Positions 61,357-64,000 of a stretch of DNA of 64,000 nucleotides are shown one piece after another; the first letter of the stretch is position 1, and every line of letters starts with the position of its first letter. The notes beneath the pieces are model-generated. The model saw nothing but the letters and a program-made list of their open reading frames with translations. It searched no databases and was not told the origin of the DNA. Origin of the DNA: Achromobacter sp. HZ34 (GTDB lineage Bacteria > Pseudomonadota > Gammaproteobacteria > Burkholderiales > Burkholderiaceae_B); contig NZ_NJIX01000001.1 of assembly GCF_002209485.1 (NCBI RefSeq), forward strand, positions 558,001 to 622,000, given 5' to 3'. The position numbers and the translations under genes are program-made.

Positions 61357-62697
61357 GATCGGCACGTCCGCGGGCGGGACCAGGACACAGATGACGTGCG
61401 CGTCGTCGACCAGGCCGAGTACCGCCCGCTGCCCCTGGGCCAAGCCCTTGGGCAGCGCTGCCGCTGGCGCGATCGCCGTCGCAACCGCGATCGTCGCATC
61501 CAGTACCCGGCCCTCGACCCTGCGTGCGTCGGGGTAGGCGCCTTCCATCGAAGCGCTCTGGCCTATGCCGAAGGTGCCGCCCTTCTCCGGCTTCACGCTG
61601 CTCACTTCGATGGGCACGAAGCGCGCCGCCTTGCGGCCCGCGGCGCCTTGCCACAGCAAAGGCTTGGAACTGGCAAATGAAGACATGGGGGATCGCTCCA
61701 GACTGGATTGCGTGGATTGGCTGCCCGCGGCGGCTTGTCTCGACTGAGTGGACTGACTGCCCGCGGCGGCTTGGCTACCTTGGCTACCTTGGCCGCCTTG
61801 GCTGACCGGCGTGGCGCGCGCGGGCGCAAGCGACTTCTCCCACGTCACCAGCGCGTCCACGACCGCGGCCGGCTCCTCCGGCACCAAGGCATGTCCGGCG
61901 CCGGGGATGACCACAAGCGTTACGCGATCGCCGAACTCGTCCTTGACCTCGTTGCGCGTGGCCTCCGGCTTGAAAGGATCCTTGCCCGCCTGCAGATCCA
62001 GCATGGGCGCCTTGCCGCCCGACCACCAATCGGACTGTTTCGTCGCCTTCCCCGCCAGCCGCTGGCTTTCGTTGACCGCCGGATACCAGCCCTTGAGCCA
62101 GACGCTGGCATCATGCCCCGGCGCGAAGAAGGCAAACTGCAGCGACTTCAGCCGCTCGGTGTCGGACAAGGACAGATCCGAGCTGCGATCGACGTGTTCG
62201 CTCAACCCGGGCGGATAGGCCTTCGCGGCGGCGGCGACGATCACCACGCCCCGTACCAGCTCCGGATGATCCACGCTGGTCATGCGGGCCACCCAGTTGC
62301 CGAAAGCATGGCCGACGATCACCACAGGCTGCCCGGCCTGGTCACGAATCACCGCCGCGACGTCATTGCCCAGGTCGTGCAGGGTGATGTCCCTCATGGG
62401 CCCGGTACTTTGACCGATGCCGCGCGGCTGCGGCCGGATCACCCGGTAGCCCTGTGCCGCCAACCGCTGCGCGACATCATCGAAATCTTCCGCGCCACGC
62501 CCCCTCGATGGCAGCAATACCAGCGGCGTTCCCGCGCCCTCTTCGATGACGTCGATACGGACGCCAGGCGCGGTCTGGACCAGCACGTGATGGCGCGTCG
62601 CGTCGGCGGATGCAGTCGCCGCCACTGCGACGCAATCCCCCAGAAAAATCGTGGCTGCGCCCAATGCCATCGTCAAAGCGGTCAGTGCGTTTTTCAT
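61315..62697 (-). CDS. Exported alpha/beta-hydrolase-fold protein with Ala at the nucleophile site and a repeat-linked C-terminal domain
   Basis: About 460 residues. The signal peptide (LTALTMALGAATIFLGDCVA) is followed by a hydrolase fold: GTPLVLLPSRGRGAEDF, RPQPRGIGQSTGPM, the elbow VVIVGHAFGNWVARM and the late VVIPGAGHALVPEEP with the catalytic His. The elbow has Ala (GCT) where most hydrolases have Ser. A repeat linker (SQSTQS and QAAAG units, about residues 290-325) joins a C-terminal part starting MSSFASSKPLLWQGAAGRK, which has its own possible start and ribosome box (GGAG). The fold is certain; hydrolytic activity is not. Confidence 0.82.
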   Translation of the reverse strand: MKNALTALTMALGAATIFLGDCVAVAATASADATRHHVLVQTAPGVRIDVIEEGAGTPLVLLPSRGRGAEDFDDVAQRLAAQGYRVIRPQPRGIGQSTGPMRDITLHDLGNDVAAVIRDQAGQPVVIVGHAFGNWVARMTSVDHPELVRGVVIVAAAAKAYPPGLSEHVDRSSDLSLSDTERLKSLQFAFFAPGHDASVWLKGWYPAVNESQRLAGKATKQSDWWSGGKAPMLDLQAGKDPFKPEATRNEVKDEFGDRVTLVVIPGAGHALVPEEPAAVVDALVTWEKSLAPARATPVSQGGQGSQGSQAAAGSQSTQSRQAAAGSQSTQSSLERSPMSSFASSKPLLWQGAAGRKAARFVPIEVSSVKPEKGGTFGIGQSASMEGAYPDARRVEGRVLDATIAVATAIAPAAALPKGLAQGQRAVLGLVDDAHVICVLVPPADVPIDGLAQWAAEQKCG

Positions 62698-63149
62698 GCC
62701 TCTCCTCGATCTGGATGCGGGGCAAAACCGCGTATAGTGGCGCCTCGCTTCGCGGCTGATTATGCCGCGATGTCTCATATGCTGCCAGTTGAAGTCCGGA
62801 GACCGGGCGCCGCCGCCGCAATCCTTCGTGGAACGCATTGTGGAGCGACGATCGCCTGTCATCGCGCTGTGTTCCACCCAACGCGGACCGCTTGTGTGGG
62901 CGCCCTCTTCATCGCGGGTAGCGGCATGTATATCGCCCTGCGGGAGCGTCGCAACGGCCGCCGACGGCATACGGCAAGCTGAACGAACCGTAGGATAAGG
63001 GGTCTGAAAACGGCGCTTCGGGCTACAAGACACAAAGATTTCACCGAAAAGCGTCGAAATTTTTTGCGACAAGTCTTCACAAAGCGATTTAAATTGGGTT
63101 CAATCGCAGGCTGCGCGCTGCGGCGCCAACTCTTCGAGGACGACTTGCT
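62698..63149. other. Gap before the chemotaxis gene with a possible promoter
   Basis: 452 bp between divergent genes. A TTGCGA (63064-63069) and ATTTAA (63087-63092) pair, 17 bp apart in an AT-rich patch, could be the promoter of the chemotaxis gene. No coding sequence, RNA gene or repeat was recognised in the rest. Confidence 0.3.
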
Positions 63150-64000
63150 GTGCAAACCCCTGCCTTTTTGCTCGAAACCTCCTACCGCCGCGTCGACCGC
63201 GCCATGTTGCCACTGCTGTGGGCACTGTTGGCGGTGACGCTGTGCCTGGCGCCGCAATACGGCCGCTGGACTTCAGCCCTGGCCGTCGGCATACCGGCCG
63301 CCCTGCTGCCCTCCCTGCTGATCGTCTGGCTGCCCGCCCAGTTGATCACCCGCCTGGCGGTAGCCACGGCGCTGATGGTGTTCGCCGCCCTGCAGATCCA
63401 TCTGACCAGCGGCATGGCCGAAATGCACTTCGGTGTCTTCGTCCTGCTGTCGCTGCTGCTGGCCTACCGCGACTGGCGGCCGATCCTGTGCGCGGCCCTC
63501 GTCATCGCCCTGCACCACGTGTCTTTCACCTATCTGCAGCAATGGGGCTACGACGTCGCCTGTTTCACCGCCCCTGGCCTGGGCATCCTGGCCTTGCATG
63601 CGACCTATGTGGTGGTGCAGGCCTCGGCCCTGGGCTGGCTGGCCTGGCGCATGGAACGGGACGCGCTGACGGCTGAGGAACTGGCCCGCCTGAGCGCCCA
63701 TCTGGGCCATGAATCCGGCCGCTTCGACCTGCGTTTCGGCGGCCTGGCGATGAACAGTCCGCTGGCCGGATCCTTCAAGTCCACCATGGACGCCGTGCAC
63801 CGCACCATGCGCCACGTCAGGGACAGCGCCGTGGTGATCTCGTCGGCCTCGCGTGAACTGCAGCAGGGCTACGGCCAACTGGCGGAACGCACCGTGGCCC
63901 AGCAAGCCTCGCTGGAACGCACGGTGACCTCCATGGGCGCCCTGGCCGACAACGTGCACAACAACGCCTCCAATGCGAACAAGGCCGCCGATCTGGCGGT
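63150..64000 (+). CDS. Methyl-accepting chemotaxis protein, N-terminal part (cut by window edge)
   Basis: 284 residues are visible from a GTG at 63150 (GAGGA 11 bases upstream; the start is uncertain). Residues 18-185 form about six membrane helices (MLPLLWALLAVTLCLAP, ITRLAVATALMVFAALQ, HFGVFVLLSLLLAYRDWRP, ILCAALVIALHHVSFTYLQ) with almost no periplasmic loop. A cytoplasmic region follows with VVISSASRELQQGYGQLAER and TVAQQASLERTVTSMGALAD, the heptad pattern leading into an MCP signalling domain beyond 64000. Sensing is therefore probably within the membrane or through internal cues. No HAMP-like segment is clear. Confidence 0.82.
   Translation, partial: MQTPAFLLETSYRRVDRAMLPLLWALLAVTLCLAPQYGRWTSALAVGIPAALLPSLLIVWLPAQLITRLAVATALMVFAALQIHLTSGMAEMHFGVFVLLSLLLAYRDWRPILCAALVIALHHVSFTYLQQWGYDVACFTAPGLGILALHATYVVVQASALGWLAWRMERDALTAEELARLSAHLGHESGRFDLRFGGLAMNSPLAGSFKSTMDAVHRTMRHVRDSAVVISSASRELQQGYGQLAERTVAQQASLERTVTSMGALADNVHNNASNANKAADLA

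Noticed and set aside
1-64000. CRISPR arrays, tRNA/rRNA genes, integrases, transposases
   Set aside because: None was seen. The tandem repeats at 15.8, 52.8 and 61.2 kb have adjoining units without spacers, so they are not CRISPR arrays.

Overview
The window looks like chromosomal DNA of a GC-rich betaproteobacterium of the Alcaligenaceae (Bordetella / Achromobacter type). The main signs are five genes for Bug-family (TctC-like) periplasmic solute receptors with no TctA/TctB membrane partners, many LysR regulators, several class III CoA-transferases, a pertactin-type autotransporter and a long PutA. This assignment rests on gene content and codon style only. No rRNA, tRNA, CRISPR array, integrase or insertion sequence was seen. 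Most of the window is metabolic 'uptake plus catabolism' cassettes, each with its own regulator.

Layout. 1-3573 (minus): an acyl-CoA operon with an IpdAB/GctAB-like subunit pair, a strongly shortened acyl-CoA ligase, a class III CoA-transferase and the start of an enoyl-CoA hydratase. 3940-9291 (plus): class III CoA-transferase, Bug receptor, two-subunit class I fumarase-type hydratase, CitE-like lyase and LysR. Together these match the steps mesaconate to citramalate to citramalyl-CoA to acetyl-CoA plus pyruvate. 9429-11583: a frameshifted Bug gene divergent from a LysR gene. 11908-16838: HyuA/HyuB hydantoinase/oxoprolinase subunits convergent with a Bug gene. 17011-20018: a GntR regulator, an enolase-superfamily sugar-acid dehydratase and a D-2-hydroxyacid dehydrogenase. 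A 17-bp element is shared between the Bug promoter (16.9 kb) and the dehydratase promoter (17.8 kb).

20026-26121 is a patchier accessory stretch: palindromes beside a decayed gene, an MlrC-type peptidase, a HipB/HipA-like pair with a possible operator, an amino-acid-type ABC binding protein coupled to a DoeB-like deacylase, and a TonB-receptor remnant. 26267-29095 is an arsenic operon arsR-arsC-arsH-MFS. 29384-31327 holds a nucleotidyltransferase/P-loop kinase-like protein convergent with a YrbL-like kinase. 31540-35939 is putA with a divergent Lrp-type regulator. 35927-39574 is LysR / Bug / gamma-glutamyltransferase without a signal peptide. 39606-42855 holds an EamA transporter, an AraC regulator and a CLC-F fluoride antiporter whose leader is a clear fluoride riboswitch.

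43146-50206 holds an autotransporter with about nine 20-residue GGTI repeats, LysR, a secreted metallo-beta-lactamase-fold protein, class I aldolase, a MAPEG protein and small secreted proteins. 50296-59737 is a branched-chain-amino-acid-type ABC system (livKHMGF, with ATGA overlaps between H, M, G and F) bracketed by an SDR and a BKACE enzyme and divergent from a GAF/PucR-type regulator. 59744-64000 holds a degenerate-looking exported protein, a conserved acidic protein, an alpha/beta hydrolase with Ala at the nucleophile position and a repeat array across its 3' end, and the N-terminal part of a methyl-accepting chemotaxis protein.

Themes that deserve a second look are enzymes missing a hallmark catalytic residue or domain (2.0-3.6 kb, 1.4-2.0 kb, 51.9 kb, 59.7 kb, 62.3 kb), short tandem repeats inside or at the ends of genes, and orphan Bug receptors paired with different cytoplasmic enzymes.
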